From JBDIBB01 sp039812685 (GTDB lineage Bacteria; Acidobacteriota; Vicinamibacteria; Vicinamibacterales; JAFNAJ01), in the NCBI GenBank assembly GCA_039812685.1, contig JBDIBB010000014.1, positions 1-51,148 of the forward strand: DNA of 51,148 nucleotides. Direction: 5' to 3'. The position numbers and the translations under genes were made by a program. Below the pieces are notes generated by a model. That model was not told the DNA's origin and made no database searches. It saw only the letters and a list, made by a program, of their open reading frames with translations. Positions 33,875-42,362 of the stretch are shown here, in pieces (position 1 is the first letter of the stretch; every line of letters starts with the position of its first letter).

Positions 33875-35999
33875 GGTGGTTCGGCGAGGAGGTGGAGGCG
33901 ACGACGCGTCGGTCCGCACCGACCACGGCAGCCTCGCTGTCGGGGATGGCGTCGATGATCTCGCCCGGACCGCCGGTCAGCAGTTCCGGCGCTCGCAGGG
34001 CGCGAGGATGGAGGTCGACGTGGTTCAACTCCGTGACGTCCTTCGCCCCGGCGGCGTGGAGCGCCTTCAGCCGCCGTGCCGTCGGCAGCAGGCGCGACTC
34101 GAGCGAGCCGATCGCGCTGTTGTAGGCCTCCACGCTCTGTCCCAGGTGCTTGCCGACGTGTGACAGGTGATCCGCCAGCTGGCAGATGCGGTCGTGGAAC
34201 TGGTGTCCGAGCGCGGCGATGTCCCTGGCGTTCTGGGCGAGGCTGTCCTGGCGCCAGCCATAGGCCACGACGAGGAGCAGCGCGAGCAGCGTGGTGGGAC
34301 TGGCGAGGATGACCTTGTTCTGGCCACTGGCCGCGAGCAGCTCGGGATCCTGGTCGATGGCCGCGCTGAAGAACGCTTCCCCCGGCAGGAACATCACCAC
34401 GAAGTCCGGGCTGGTCTCGAGGTGTTCGGCATAGCGCCGGTCGGCGAGGCTCTTGAGGTGATCGCGCACGGCCTTCGCGTGCTGGGCGAGGTACTCGGCG
34501 CGCTTCTCCTCGCTCGCTTCCTCCTGCGCGTGCAGATAGGCCTCGAGCGGCGCCTTGCTGTCGACCACCAGCGAGCGGCGGCCAGGCATCCGCACAATGA
34601 GGTCTGGACGCAGACGGCCGTCCTGGCCCTGCAGGCTCTGCTGCTCGTCGAAATCGCAGTGATCGACGAGGCCGGCCAACTCGACCACGCGGCGCAACTG
34701 GAGCTCGCCCCACCGGCCACGCACGCCGGACTTCTTCAGGGCATTGACGAGATTCCCGGCCTCCTTGCTGACCTGTCGCGTCGAGGCATCGACGGCCTCG
34801 AGGCGCGTCAACAGGCTCGTCGCGGCCGCGATGCGCTCGGCCTCGGACTTCTGCACCTTCTCGTCGAGCGCCCCCAGCGTCTTCTCGATGGGCTCGACCA
34901 ACGACGCGATCGCCGTCTGTCGCTGCTCGAAGTCCTCGCCGGCCTTCTTCTGCAACTCCTCGGTCGTCCGGCGCGCCAGCTCGATGAACCGCTCGTTGTT
35001 GGTGTGCAGGGCGTTGGAGGCCAGCCCCTCGAACGCCGCGGTGAGGCGCACCTCGGCGTCCTGATACGCCTTGACCTTCTCCTGGTGAGCCTCCCGCTCC
35101 TTGGTCAGTTCCGCCAGGAGCTTCGAGTTCTCGACTCTCGCCTCCTCCAGCAGCGCGCGGAGCGAACGCGCCTCTCGAGCCTCACGGTCGACATCGGCAC
35201 GCAGCTGTTGCAGCCGTTCCGCCGTGTCCTCTCGGGTCCGGACGTGCCCGCTGCGCTCGGACTCGAGTTCGGTCCGCGTGGCGGCCGCCAGCGTGCGCTC
35301 GTGTTCGAGGTCCGCCTGGAACTGGCTGATCTTCTCAGTCGAGGTGCGGATCGTCTGATCGGCCGCCTCGAGCCTCGCCCGCAACTCGGCCTCCACCGCA
35401 GCGGCACTGGTCAAGGCAGCCTGGAGGGACACCTGGGCTGCGGAGAGTTCAGCGCTCGTCCTGGCCAGCCTCGTCTCGGACTCTGCGAGTGCGCCTTGGA
35501 GACGCTCGCACTCAGCCCGCAAGGCTGCCACCGCCGTGTCAGCGGCGGCCAGGCGAGTCTCGAGTTCCGCCCGCTGACGCTCGGCACCGTCGCGGTAGGT
35601 CGCCAGCTCGGACGACGTGGCGCTGAGCTTCGCTTCGACCTCGCCCTTTCGCTCGAGCGTCGCGCGGCCGCGTGCCTCCTCTTCCGCCAGTCGCTGAGCC
35701 AGCGACTCGGCCTGTGTCGCGACGGCGGCCTTCTCCGCAGACAACCTCGATACGTCTTCCCGGACCTTCGAGGCGTCGGCCTCGCGAGACGCCAGCAGGG
35801 CTCTCACTTCGTCGCGTTCTCGCCGCGCCGTGTCGCGCGCCTGTGTCTCGGCCTGAAGCGTCGCCTCCAACGCCGCGACGCGGGCCGCCGAGTCAGTCCC
35901 CGCCGCCCTGACCCGAGCGGTCGCCACGACCCAGCCGACGCCCAACCCCACCGCGAGCGCAGCCACGCACAGCAGGCCCACCGTCTCGAGACCCATCAC
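33864..35999 (-). CDS. rmuC: RmuC family protein with long coiled coil
   Basis: This 711-aa protein starts with one membrane segment (residues 5-27, VGLLCVAALAVGLGVGWVV). About 370 residues of Ala/Glu/Arg-rich coiled coil follow, then the RmuC domain: KSGVRGRWGELQLRRVVELAGL, MPGRRSLVVDSKAPLEAYL, FVVMFLPGEAFFSAA, ILASPTTLLALL. The RmuC domain has a restriction-endonuclease-like core. Enterobacterial RmuC limits rearrangements at inverted repeats. It heads the operon rmuC-ATPase-HEPN, with overlapping ends. The coiled coil is longer than in E. coli RmuC. The placement suggests a nuclease or DNA sensor working with the ATPase rather than a housekeeping copy. Confidence 0.9.
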   Translation of the reverse strand: MMGLETVGLLCVAALAVGLGVGWVVATARVRAAGTDSAARVAALEATLQAETQARDTARRERDEVRALLASREADASKVREDVSRLSAEKAAVATQAESLAQRLAEEEARGRATLERKGEVEAKLSATSSELATYRDGAERQRAELETRLAAADTAVAALRAECERLQGALAESETRLARTSAELSAAQVSLQAALTSAAAVEAELRARLEAADQTIRTSTEKISQFQADLEHERTLAAATRTELESERSGHVRTREDTAERLQQLRADVDREAREARSLRALLEEARVENSKLLAELTKEREAHQEKVKAYQDAEVRLTAAFEGLASNALHTNNERFIELARRTTEELQKKAGEDFEQRQTAIASLVEPIEKTLGALDEKVQKSEAERIAAATSLLTRLEAVDASTRQVSKEAGNLVNALKKSGVRGRWGELQLRRVVELAGLVDHCDFDEQQSLQGQDGRLRPDLIVRMPGRRSLVVDSKAPLEAYLHAQEEASEEKRAEYLAQHAKAVRDHLKSLADRRYAEHLETSPDFVVMFLPGEAFFSAAIDQDPELLAASGQNKVILASPTTLLALLLVVAYGWRQDSLAQNARDIAALGHQFHDRICQLADHLSHVGKHLGQSVEAYNSAIGSLESRLLPTARRLKALHAAGAKDVTELNHVDLHPRALRAPELLTGGPGEIIDAIPDSEAAVVGADRRVVASTSSPNHHEP

Positions 36000-36298
36000 G
36001 CCTCCGATGCCACACGCCCTGGACCAGCCAATTCAGACACGCCGGATTCCCGGCAGGCCGCGCTTGGTCGGTTCGGGCGAAGCAACACAGGTACCGCGCC
36101 GAAGCTTCGGCAACATGCCGAACTGGCGCCCTGGGGTGACTACGCCGGCGAGGCTGTCGGGAACTATGTCGACAGGGAATTGCAGAGCCGGCGGTCGTGG
36201 AGGGGCCTCCCTTCCAGGAATCCCTCGTGCAGTTCACGGTGGTGGCGTGCGGCGGGGCAATTGCGCCAGGCGCCCACACGCGCCCCCCCGCCGCTCAA
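36000..36298. other. 299-bp gap between phosphatase and rmuC
   Basis: I see no gene in this stretch. It must contain the rmuC promoter on the minus strand. A short plus-strand open stretch (KLRQHAELAPWGDYAGEAVG) has coding-like codons for about 40 residues but no start or end, and I do not recognise it; it may be debris. Confidence 0.3.
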
Positions 36299-36832
36299 TC
36301 ACCAGGCGTCGGCAGCACGTCGCCACTTCTCGACGAACCGCTCCTGCCCCAGCGCATCGGGGGACGGGCGCCGATTCTTCGCGCATGTCGACCGTAGCTC
36401 CTCGAGTCGCAGCAGCGGCTCGGGATCGCCCTGCTCCACCAGCCAACACCCGACGACCGTCCCCGTGCGCCCGGTCCCGCCCCAGCAGTGCACGTAAACG
36501 GGTCGGCCATTCGCCAGCGCTTCACGTATGACCGATTGAATCTGTTGCATCCGCGCCTTCGTGGGCACGCTCACGTCCCGGATCGGCAGCCGGTGGTGCT
36601 CCAGGTCGTGGGCAGCATCGTTGACCCCGTCCAGTAAGTGCGCGTACGGGCGCAACTCGCCCTCCTCGGTGAGATCGACGAAGACGCGAATACCGGCATC
36701 CACGAGCGCCCGCAGCTTACGCGTCGCCTCGGCGTCGTCTGGATGGCCGGGGTACTCGCCGGCGAGGAACTGGCCTGGGAGCACCCAGTAGCAGTCCGGG
36801 CTCTTCGGCACGGGGACGTTCATGCGCGCCAT
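36299..36832 (-). CDS. Dual-specificity / tyrosine phosphatase-like protein
   Basis: This 177-aa protein carries the Cys-based phosphatase loop HCWGGTGRTGT at residues 115-125, which is HCX5R with nucleophile Cys116 and Arg122. It has a candidate general acid Asp86 in LPIRDVSVP and the N-terminal pattern GQFLAGEYPGHPDD seen in dual-specificity phosphatases. It starts one base after the ADP-ribosylglycohydrolase stop, so the two are co-transcribed. The substrate is unknown. In this setting it could reverse phosphorylation by a kinase such as PglW, or act on a phosphorylated nucleotide or ADP-ribose product; both are guesses. Confidence 0.87.
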   Translation of the reverse strand: MARMNVPVPKSPDCYWVLPGQFLAGEYPGHPDDAEATRKLRALVDAGIRVFVDLTEEGELRPYAHLLDGVNDAAHDLEHHRLPIRDVSVPTKARMQQIQSVIREALANGRPVYVHCWGGTGRTGTVVGCWLVEQGDPEPLLRLEELRSTCAKNRRPSPDALGQERFVEKWRRAADAW

Positions 36833-36833
36833 G

Positions 36834-37967
36834 TCAGCGTGCCTCCGGTGTCGACGGCTCGTCCCAGAAGACCTGTCTGGCCTGCTCGATCAACTCGAAC
36901 ACGCGCCCGTCATCGGCGGCCGCCGTGCGCCCCAACTGGCCATCCCGCCAGCGTCTCGGTAGCGCGTCCGTTCCGTGCAGCGCACCCACCGCGGCTCCGA
37001 CGATCGCTCCCACCGTGTCGTTGTCGCGCGTGTCGTTGACCGCGCGAACGATGGCCTCCTCGAGGTCGTGGCCATGGCGCAGCAGGATGTAGAGCACGCA
37101 CGGCACGGTTTCGAGCAGGAACGCCCCGGAGTACCAGCCATTGCGCGCCTCCAGCGTGGACAGGTTCCGGTCCAGGGCGTCAGGCATGACGCGGGCCAGG
37201 AACGCGGACAAGGTGCCCTCGAACCCGACGAGCCGTCCGCCACGCGGCCGGTAGGTGGCCTCGCCCTCCAGTGCTCGGACGGTCGCGACGAACGTCTCGA
37301 ACCACTCCGTGCTGTTCGCGGCCTGCAGCCCCGTCAGGAACCTCCAGAGCCACTCCACGAAGGCCAGGCACGCGGCGACGGCCGATGAATCGTTGTGCGT
37401 GACGCGGGCGCTCAGCGCCGTGTCCGTCCAAAGGAACGGTGAGGGAGTCCGGAGGTGCGGAAGCACCATCGGCGCAATCCGCATGAGCGCCCCGTTGCCG
37501 GCGGAGTGTGGCGCGGCGTCCTGCCACGCGACACCTCGCGCCATCTGCGCCTGGGACCTGCGGACGGCAGATCCGATGCCGAAGATCCGCCGCGTGGCGA
37601 AGACCCGCGCCAGGGCGGCCGGATCGAGGCCACGGTGTTCGACGAGGTGCTCGACGGTCCAGAACGCCAACTGGGAGTCGTCGGACGGCAGGCCGACCGC
37701 CCGGTCATCGGCATACCAGTTCGGCAGGTAGTCCCGGATCTCGCCACGCTCCCCCGCTCGCCCGGTCGCCGACTGCCCTTCGGTCGTGTTCCCGAGCGCG
37801 TCGCCGATGGCCAACCCGAGCAGCATGCCTTCCACGCGGCTCCAGTCGCGCACCTGGCCGGACGGCACGCGATCGAACAACGGCGAACGGCGGATCGGCA
37901 TCCGCCCCTCGGCCCACAAGCTCTCCAGACACTGACGATTCAAGTGGTCACGCGACGACGTCATCAC
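36834..37967 (-). CDS. ADP-ribosylglycohydrolase (DraG family), copy 1
   Basis: This 377-aa protein has the DraG/ARH fold. The N-terminal GMLLGLAIGDALG (47-59) is followed by the metal-binding SDDSQ (95-99, in place of TDDT) and a C-terminal NDTRDNDTVGAIVGAAVGALHG that supplies the second metal aspartates (written here from the conserved DNDT to HG). These enzymes remove ADP-ribose from proteins or nucleic acid. It is divergent from copy 2, with 195 bp between, and is followed at one base by the phosphatase. An additional N-terminal 40 residues precede the catalytic domain. A downstream ATG (37964) is an equal start choice. Confidence 0.87.
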   Translation of the reverse strand: MMTSSRDHLNRQCLESLWAEGRMPIRRSPLFDRVPSGQVRDWSRVEGMLLGLAIGDALGNTTEGQSATGRAGERGEIRDYLPNWYADDRAVGLPSDDSQLAFWTVEHLVEHRGLDPAALARVFATRRIFGIGSAVRRSQAQMARGVAWQDAAPHSAGNGALMRIAPMVLPHLRTPSPFLWTDTALSARVTHNDSSAVAACLAFVEWLWRFLTGLQAANSTEWFETFVATVRALEGEATYRPRGGRLVGFEGTLSAFLARVMPDALDRNLSTLEARNGWYSGAFLLETVPCVLYILLRHGHDLEEAIVRAVNDTRDNDTVGAIVGAAVGALHGTDALPRRWRDGQLGRTAAADDGRVFELIEQARQVFWDEPSTPEAR

Positions 37968-38162
37968 CGCTTCCTCGACCTCCCGTCTGCCATCCGCGAA
38001 CGCTGCGGGGCCTACGAGTTCATTGCTGCCCGTTTACTACAGTACGCGAGGGTGTGACAGGTGAGGTCCGAGTTACTGGCGCTGCGTGATTTCGCCAGAC
38101 GTCCGTGGTTGAATACGCCGGGTCGAGTTGGCGTCATCTCGCGCCCTCGCCCGAACACGACC

Positions 38163-39062
38163 ATGACGACACTGACCGACCGATTCAGGGGGTGCCTGCT
38201 GGGACTGGCCGCCGGTGACGCGGTGGGGACTACGGTGGAGTTCAGGCGGCGCGGCTCGTTCCAGCCGGTCACGGACATGGTGGGGGGCGGCCCGTTCAAC
38301 CTCGAGCCAGGCCAGTGGACGGACGACACGTCCATGGCCCTCTGTCTCGCAACCAGCCTGATCGAGTGCCGCGGCTTCGACGCGAAGGACCAGATGGACC
38401 GCTACGTGAGGTGGTCCGACGACGGCTACCTCAGCAGCAACGGCGAGTGTTTCGATATTGGGGGCACCGTCAGCCGTGCGCTGGCCCGTTACAGGCGCAC
38501 CGGCCAGGCGTTCGCCGGTTCCACTGACCCACAGCAGGCCGGCAACGGCTGCATCATGCGGCTCGCCCCCGTGCCGATGTGGTTCTACCCGGACCTCGAG
38601 GCAATGGAGCGGTACTCGGCCGAGAGCTCACGAACGACCCACGGCACGGCCGAATGCCTGGATGCCTGCCGCCTGCTCGCGCGCATCCTGTATCGCGCGC
38701 TCGAGGGCCAGCCCAAGGAGGACGTGCTGTTCGCAGACGCCGGGTTCTCCGGGGCGCCGAAGGTCGAAGCGATCGCCCGAGGGACCTACCGCGACAAGAG
38801 TCGCGACGTGATTCGAGGCTCCGGCTACGTCGTCGACTGCCTCGAGGCTGCGCTGTGGTGCGTGTGGACCACGGACACGTTCGAGGCCGCCGTCCTCGAG
38901 GCCACGAACCTCGGCGACGACGCGGACACGACGGCGGCGGTCGCCGGACAGGTGGCCGGAGCGCTCTACGGCGTCGAGGGGATTCCTGCGCGGTGGCGGG
39001 AGAAGGTGGCGATGCGCGACATGATCGTCGCACTCGCTGACAACCTCCGACGTGAGCAGTAA
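38163..39062 (+). CDS. ADP-ribosylglycohydrolase (DraG family), copy 2
   Basis: This 299-aa enzyme shows RFRGCLLGLAAGDAVGTT (8-25), the metal motif QWTDDTSMAL (51-60) and the C-terminal LGDDADTTAAVAGQVAGALY, all canonical for ADP-ribosylhydrolases. It is less modified than copy 1 and probably active. I chose ATG 38163, where family homology begins; an upstream ATG at 38061 adds unlike sequence. No Shine-Dalgarno sequence precedes the start. It is transcribed away from copy 1, so both share a 195-bp control region. No ADP-ribosyltransferase is visible in the window, so the modification they reverse must come from elsewhere (phage or host). Confidence 0.9.
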   Translation: MTTLTDRFRGCLLGLAAGDAVGTTVEFRRRGSFQPVTDMVGGGPFNLEPGQWTDDTSMALCLATSLIECRGFDAKDQMDRYVRWSDDGYLSSNGECFDIGGTVSRALARYRRTGQAFAGSTDPQQAGNGCIMRLAPVPMWFYPDLEAMERYSAESSRTTHGTAECLDACRLLARILYRALEGQPKEDVLFADAGFSGAPKVEAIARGTYRDKSRDVIRGSGYVVDCLEAALWCVWTTDTFEAAVLEATNLGDDADTTAAVAGQVAGALYGVEGIPARWREKVAMRDMIVALADNLRREQ

Positions 39063-39144
39063 CGGCCAGGCGAATGCCCTGGCATGTGGACGACGAAGGT
39101 CGGATCACTTGGGAAGGGGACCGTCGTTTTCACACCCACGAGCA

Positions 39145-40443
39145 TCAAGCGTCTCTGCGGCTCTTCCACTCGGCATGCGCGTCCGGAAGGCATCGACCGC
39201 AAGGGCGGAACCCGGCCTGGGTCGCCGTGGCCTCGTCAGCGAAGAAGACGCGGTGCTGTCGATAGAACCCGCGGCCAAGCCAACGACGGGCGCTCTCGCA
39301 GTCCAGGCGGCCATAGATCCGGTCTGGCCAGTAGCCGCCGAGCGTACCGGGCGTCGGCGACTGGTACAGCGAGTGGTCTGCGGCCATCAGCGTGTAGCAG
39401 GTCCGTCGCTGACGCTGTGCCTGCCCTCCGAACTCCGGCTGCAGGTCTCGGTCGACGAGTCCGCGGAGCACGCAGAATCGCTCGAACCATGTCTCATCGT
39501 CAGGCTCCTTGAGCAACTCGGCCCACGACAACCTCCGAAACCCGCCGCCCATCTCGACGCTCGCGATGGCTTGAGCCCAAGTGCCGAGCCCCTCGTCATC
39601 CAGCACACGCGGGAACGCCAAGTTCACCAAGACCCACGGCCTCTGCTCAGCAAGCTCTCGCGCCAGTAGGCAGAGCCTGGTGAGTTCATAGAAGCCCGAC
39701 TGCCTTACCTCCATCCCGCCCCGAGACAGGCGCGGCAGATACCTGTCCCAGCCTCGGTAGCTTGCGTCCTTCCGATCGTTCCCGCTCAGGTACTTCACCT
39801 CGATCACGACGAGCCCACTGGGCCCGAAGTCGAGCACAACGTCAGGTTCCGTGCGGGCGTCGACCTGCTCCTGCAATCGCTTCGATGCGTCGAGGAGCTG
39901 GCGCGCCGCGTACGACTCGGCTGTGATTGGCTCGCCGACCTCGACGCCCCACAGGAGCATCGCAGACGTGTCGGACGATGCGACGGGTAGGCCCAGCTGG
40001 GCGGCGAGTGCCCCCAGCCGGTGGGTGCGCTGGAGGTGCCGGAACACCGTCCAGGTTACGGCGTCCTCGGAGGTTCGGAAGCCGAACTTGCGGCGCTTGT
40101 TGGCGCGGTTCGTCCGGTTGACCGACTGAGACAGAACGGCAAGCACCCCTTCACGGACCTCGTCTGGAACGTTGGCCTCCGCGTCGCGCAGGATCTCGAC
40201 AGGCTGGTTGACGCTGTTGGAATACCCAACTCCGCACACCAGGCACCGGCGCAGGCAGTCGTCGAACTTGGAGACGGTTACTTGCGGTCCGTCATCCGCC
40301 ACCAGAATCGACCTGCAGCTCGGGCATTCCAGATCTCTCAGCCTCTTGTTCACCTTGGCCGGAATGCGCACTTGTAACCCACGGGACGCTCCTCCCCGCA
40401 CAGGTGTATCGGCATCCTCGGATCGGCCCATCAGCGGGTCCAA
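39145..40443 (-). CDS. Zinc ribbon - PD-(D/E)XK nuclease - Ada-type zinc module
   Basis: This 432-aa protein combines three parts. Residues 40-70 have CPSC and CLVC, a zinc ribbon. Residues about 120-290 carry a PD-(D/E)XK nuclease core with Glu126, Asp201/205 in PDVVLDF and Glu215/Lys217 in VVIEVKY. The C-terminal 50 residues (YGRLDCESARRW, then RVFFADEATATQAGFRPCGRC with Cys382, 415 and 418) match the metal-binding domain of Ada-like proteins, which contacts DNA and in Ada repairs methyl phosphotriesters. It stands alone, convergent with the ADP-ribosylhydrolase gene. The architecture suggests a DNA-damaging effector that reads DNA chemistry. I do not know a named system with it. Confidence 0.78.
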   Translation of the reverse strand: MDPLMGRSEDADTPVRGGASRGLQVRIPAKVNKRLRDLECPSCRSILVADDGPQVTVSKFDDCLRRCLVCGVGYSNSVNQPVEILRDAEANVPDEVREGVLAVLSQSVNRTNRANKRRKFGFRTSEDAVTWTVFRHLQRTHRLGALAAQLGLPVASSDTSAMLLWGVEVGEPITAESYAARQLLDASKRLQEQVDARTEPDVVLDFGPSGLVVIEVKYLSGNDRKDASYRGWDRYLPRLSRGGMEVRQSGFYELTRLCLLARELAEQRPWVLVNLAFPRVLDDEGLGTWAQAIASVEMGGGFRRLSWAELLKEPDDETWFERFCVLRGLVDRDLQPEFGGQAQRQRRTCYTLMAADHSLYQSPTPGTLGGYWPDRIYGRLDCESARRWLGRGFYRQHRVFFADEATATQAGFRPCGRCLPDAHAEWKSRRDA

Positions 40444-40470
40444 TGCGGTTCCGATGGGTCGCGCGGCCTC

Positions 40471-40518
40471 TTGTGCCGCCTTGCGAGATTGTGTATATTT
40501 TGGCTTGCGCTATAGCGC
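40471..40518 (+). promoter_or_regulatory. Promoter and palindrome upstream of the RHH-like gene
   Basis: TTGTGC (40471-40476) and TATATT (40494-40499) are separated by 17 bp. The perfect 12-bp palindrome GCGCTATAGCGC (40507-40518) lies at the predicted start of transcription, as expected for a repressor site. The same AT-rich island may also serve the divergent nuclease gene. Confidence 0.55.
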
Positions 40519-40526
40519 TTCCTACG

Positions 40527-40778
40527 ATGCGACGAGTTCGCGCCACCTTTCACCTGGAGCCCGGGACGCTCGACGCGCTGCGGGATGCTGCAGCCCATCT
40601 CTCGGGCGCGCCGTACTTCAAGACGGCCGGCGAGATCGTCGTCTTCCTCGGAACTTGCTGGATTCGGTCGTCTGACGGCAAGCGCGGCAGGCCTCCCCTG
40701 CCGCGCCCTGTTCTCGCCCCGCCCATGCCGCGCCCGAGTGGTACCCGTCGCCCGAACGTGCCGCGCTACGTCTCGTAG
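40527..40778 (+). CDS. Small RHH-like protein, possibly degenerate
   Basis: This 83-aa ORF begins MRRVRATFHLEPGTLDALRDAAAHLSG, which resembles ribbon-helix-helix antitoxins (beta strand VRATFHL, then helix). After residue 30 the expected second helix is not recognisable and the end is proline/arginine-rich (GRPPLPRPVLAPPMPRPSG), so an internal rearrangement is possible. It has a good promoter with a palindrome upstream. Its 3' end overlaps the convergent toxin gene by 13 bp. No partner toxin follows on its own strand. Confidence 0.45.
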   Translation: MRRVRATFHLEPGTLDALRDAAAHLSGAPYFKTAGEIVVFLGTCWIRSSDGKRGRPPLPRPVLAPPMPRPSGTRRPNVPRYVS

Positions 40779-41077
40779 GCGGAATCGTGGTCGGGGTGAA
40801 GCGACACCAGCCGGAGGACGTCGCCGTCGCGGTAACCGATCGCGCGAATCTGCAGACTCAGGCGCACGGAGTACACCTTGGCGCCGCCCGGGCCCTTCAG
40901 GTGGCCGATCTGCTCCCATTGATACCCGGGGTGGCGATACAGGGCGTTCCAGTCGAGTTCTCTCAGGCGACTGAGCGAGGCGACCACCTGCTTCAATTGC
41001 GCGACCGGCAACCGGAAGAAGACGTCCTGGAACGCCGGGCTGTTGAGGTCGAGCCGGACGCGGCTACTTTCCGCCAC
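40766..41077 (-). CDS. RelE/ParE-like toxin
   Basis: This 103-aa protein ends in the RelE/ParE-like pattern: YQWEQIGHLKGPGGAKVYSV, RLSLQIRAIGYRDGDVLRLV and SLHPDHDSAYET. The last part is the barrel strand and the closing DHDxAY seen in many plasmid-type relaxed toxins. It overlaps the antitoxin upstream by 14 bp, a normal TA arrangement. The fold is inferred from strand pattern and context. Confidence 0.65.
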   Translation of the reverse strand: MAESSRVRLDLNSPAFQDVFFRLPVAQLKQVVASLSRLRELDWNALYRHPGYQWEQIGHLKGPGGAKVYSVRLSLQIRAIGYRDGDVLRLVSLHPDHDSAYET

Positions 41078-41360
41078 GACGACGTCCGCGGCGCTTCGTC
41101 AACGCATCGAGGTTCGTTTCCTCGGCTGGGGTGCTCGCCGCCCAGGTGAGGCCGCGCGCAATCTGCGAGCGGTGCGGCTCCTCGAGCGTCCACAGCTGAT
41201 GCTCGGGGACCACGGCCACCGCGGTGAGGAGCATCGTCCCGTCGCTGCGCCGCTCGAGGCGCAGCGTCTTGCCGGCGTAGCTCTTGCCGAGCGAGATCTG
41301 GCCGCTCTTGCCGACCACCTTGAGCTCGACACGGTCAACGGTGCCATCCTGAGCTTCCAT
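41064..41360 (-). CDS. Antitoxin-like protein with AbrB-like centre
   Basis: This 98-aa protein contains VVGKSGQISLGKSYAGKTLR and LERRSDGTMLLTAVAVVPE, an AbrB/SpoVT-like swapped-hairpin pattern, followed by a charged tail that would wrap the toxin. It is the first gene of the pair. Upstream on the minus strand TAACAT (41367-41372) ends 6 bases before the ATG, leaving no ribosome binding site. An ATGCGAT/ATCGCAT inverted repeat (41359-41365 and 41386-41392) spans this promoter. Confidence 0.6.
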   Translation of the reverse strand: MEAQDGTVDRVELKVVGKSGQISLGKSYAGKTLRLERRSDGTMLLTAVAVVPEHQLWTLEEPHRSQIARGLTWAASTPAEETNLDALTKRRGRRRGGK

Positions 41361-41468
41361 GCGATCATGTTATCATGCGGATGGCATCGCATGACGCTGC
41401 CGTCGGTTCACTCGGGTTGTTCCCCCCGGGGCCACCCAGGGCCGAGTTCAGCTGCCGACGGAGACGGC

Positions 41469-41830
41469 TCACGCCTCCAGCAGCTTCTGCACCGCCTCCG
41501 CCCGATGCGCCGGCGCCAGGTGCGCGTAGCGGAGCGTCATCTTGATGTCGGCGTGCCCGAGGAGCTCGCGCACGGTGTTCAGGTCGACACCGCGCATCAC
41601 CAGCTTGCTCGCGAAGGTGTGACGAATATCGCGGAACCGAAAGTCGTCGATCTTGGCGAGGCGCAGCAACCGCATCCAGGACGTCTTGATGTCGACCAGC
41701 TGCTCGCCGTCTGGACCAGGAAACACGTGGGCTGTCGGGAGCGCACCCTTCGGCTTCCATGCCCGCAGCACTTCGACGGCCTGGTTGTTCAACTCGACGT
41801 GCCTGTGATCGACGTCAACTACTTTTGCCG
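41469..41830 (-). pseudogene. Tyrosine recombinase (integrase), C-terminal stump
   Basis: Only the second half of the catalytic domain remains: VDVDHRHVELNNQAVEVL, then FRFRDIRHTFAS, then TVRELLGHADIKMTLRYAH with the nucleophile Tyr. The N-terminal arm and core domains and the first catalytic Arg are missing; homology stops near 41830. The box II motif reads RDIR where HxxR (HDLR) is normal, so even the surviving part has lost a catalytic His. It lies 2.3 kb inside attR, where the element's integrase is expected. Confidence 0.82.
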
Positions 41831-41933
41831 GCCGGCAAATTTGAGTCTTTGTTCAGCGGGTCTGCGCACCTGAGCGCCGGCGATCCAGAATTTTGTACTT
41901 GTACGCAGGCCGCCCGTCTGGCATAACGAGCGT

Positions 41934-42362
41934 GTGCATGATGTACCGACGCCGCCAGCGTCGGACTTGCGCGAGGCGCTGATCAAACGGCAGCGGGCGG
42001 AGATCGTGCGGTTGCGTGAGGCGCTGACGCGCGTCGAGCGAGAGCGCGATCGCCTGAAGCGTCGGAACGAACACCTGCAGGACCAACTGGACGCGGCGCG
42101 GCGCGCCGGCTTCCGGCAGGCCGCGCCGTTCGCCAAGGCGTACCGGCAGGGTCAGGGGCCGGCCGCCGCGCTGCCGGCCGCCTGTCCCACCTGCGGCGGC
42201 GCGGTGCGCGGCACTCACATCAGGTCGCCGTTCCAAGAAGATCTGCCGGTGGTCCAGCCGATCATCCGCGAGTTCCGGGTCCACGTCGAGACGTGTGTGG
42301 CGTGCGGGCGGCGCGTCCAAGGGCGCCATGCGCTGCAGACCTCGGACGCGCTCGGGGCCGGC
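41934..42362 (+). pseudogene. IS66 transposase remnant (5' part)
   Basis: About 140 residues of an IS66 TnpC-type transposase remain: a leucine-zipper-like helix (REALIKRQRAEIVRLREAL), then the zinc-binding domain CPTCGG and VETCVACGRRVQGRHALQ. After residue 143 the sequence changes to the antisense of the AbiEii-like gene. The catalytic DDE part is absent. The fragment sits between the integrase stump and the cut AbiEii-like gene and probably explains both losses. Confidence 0.82.

Noticed and set aside
34167..36497. A plus-strand frame opposite rmuC that continues into the gap at 36.0-36.3 kb
   Set aside because: Most is antisense to RmuC. Only a stretch of about 40 residues in the gap looks coding-like, and I could not identify it.
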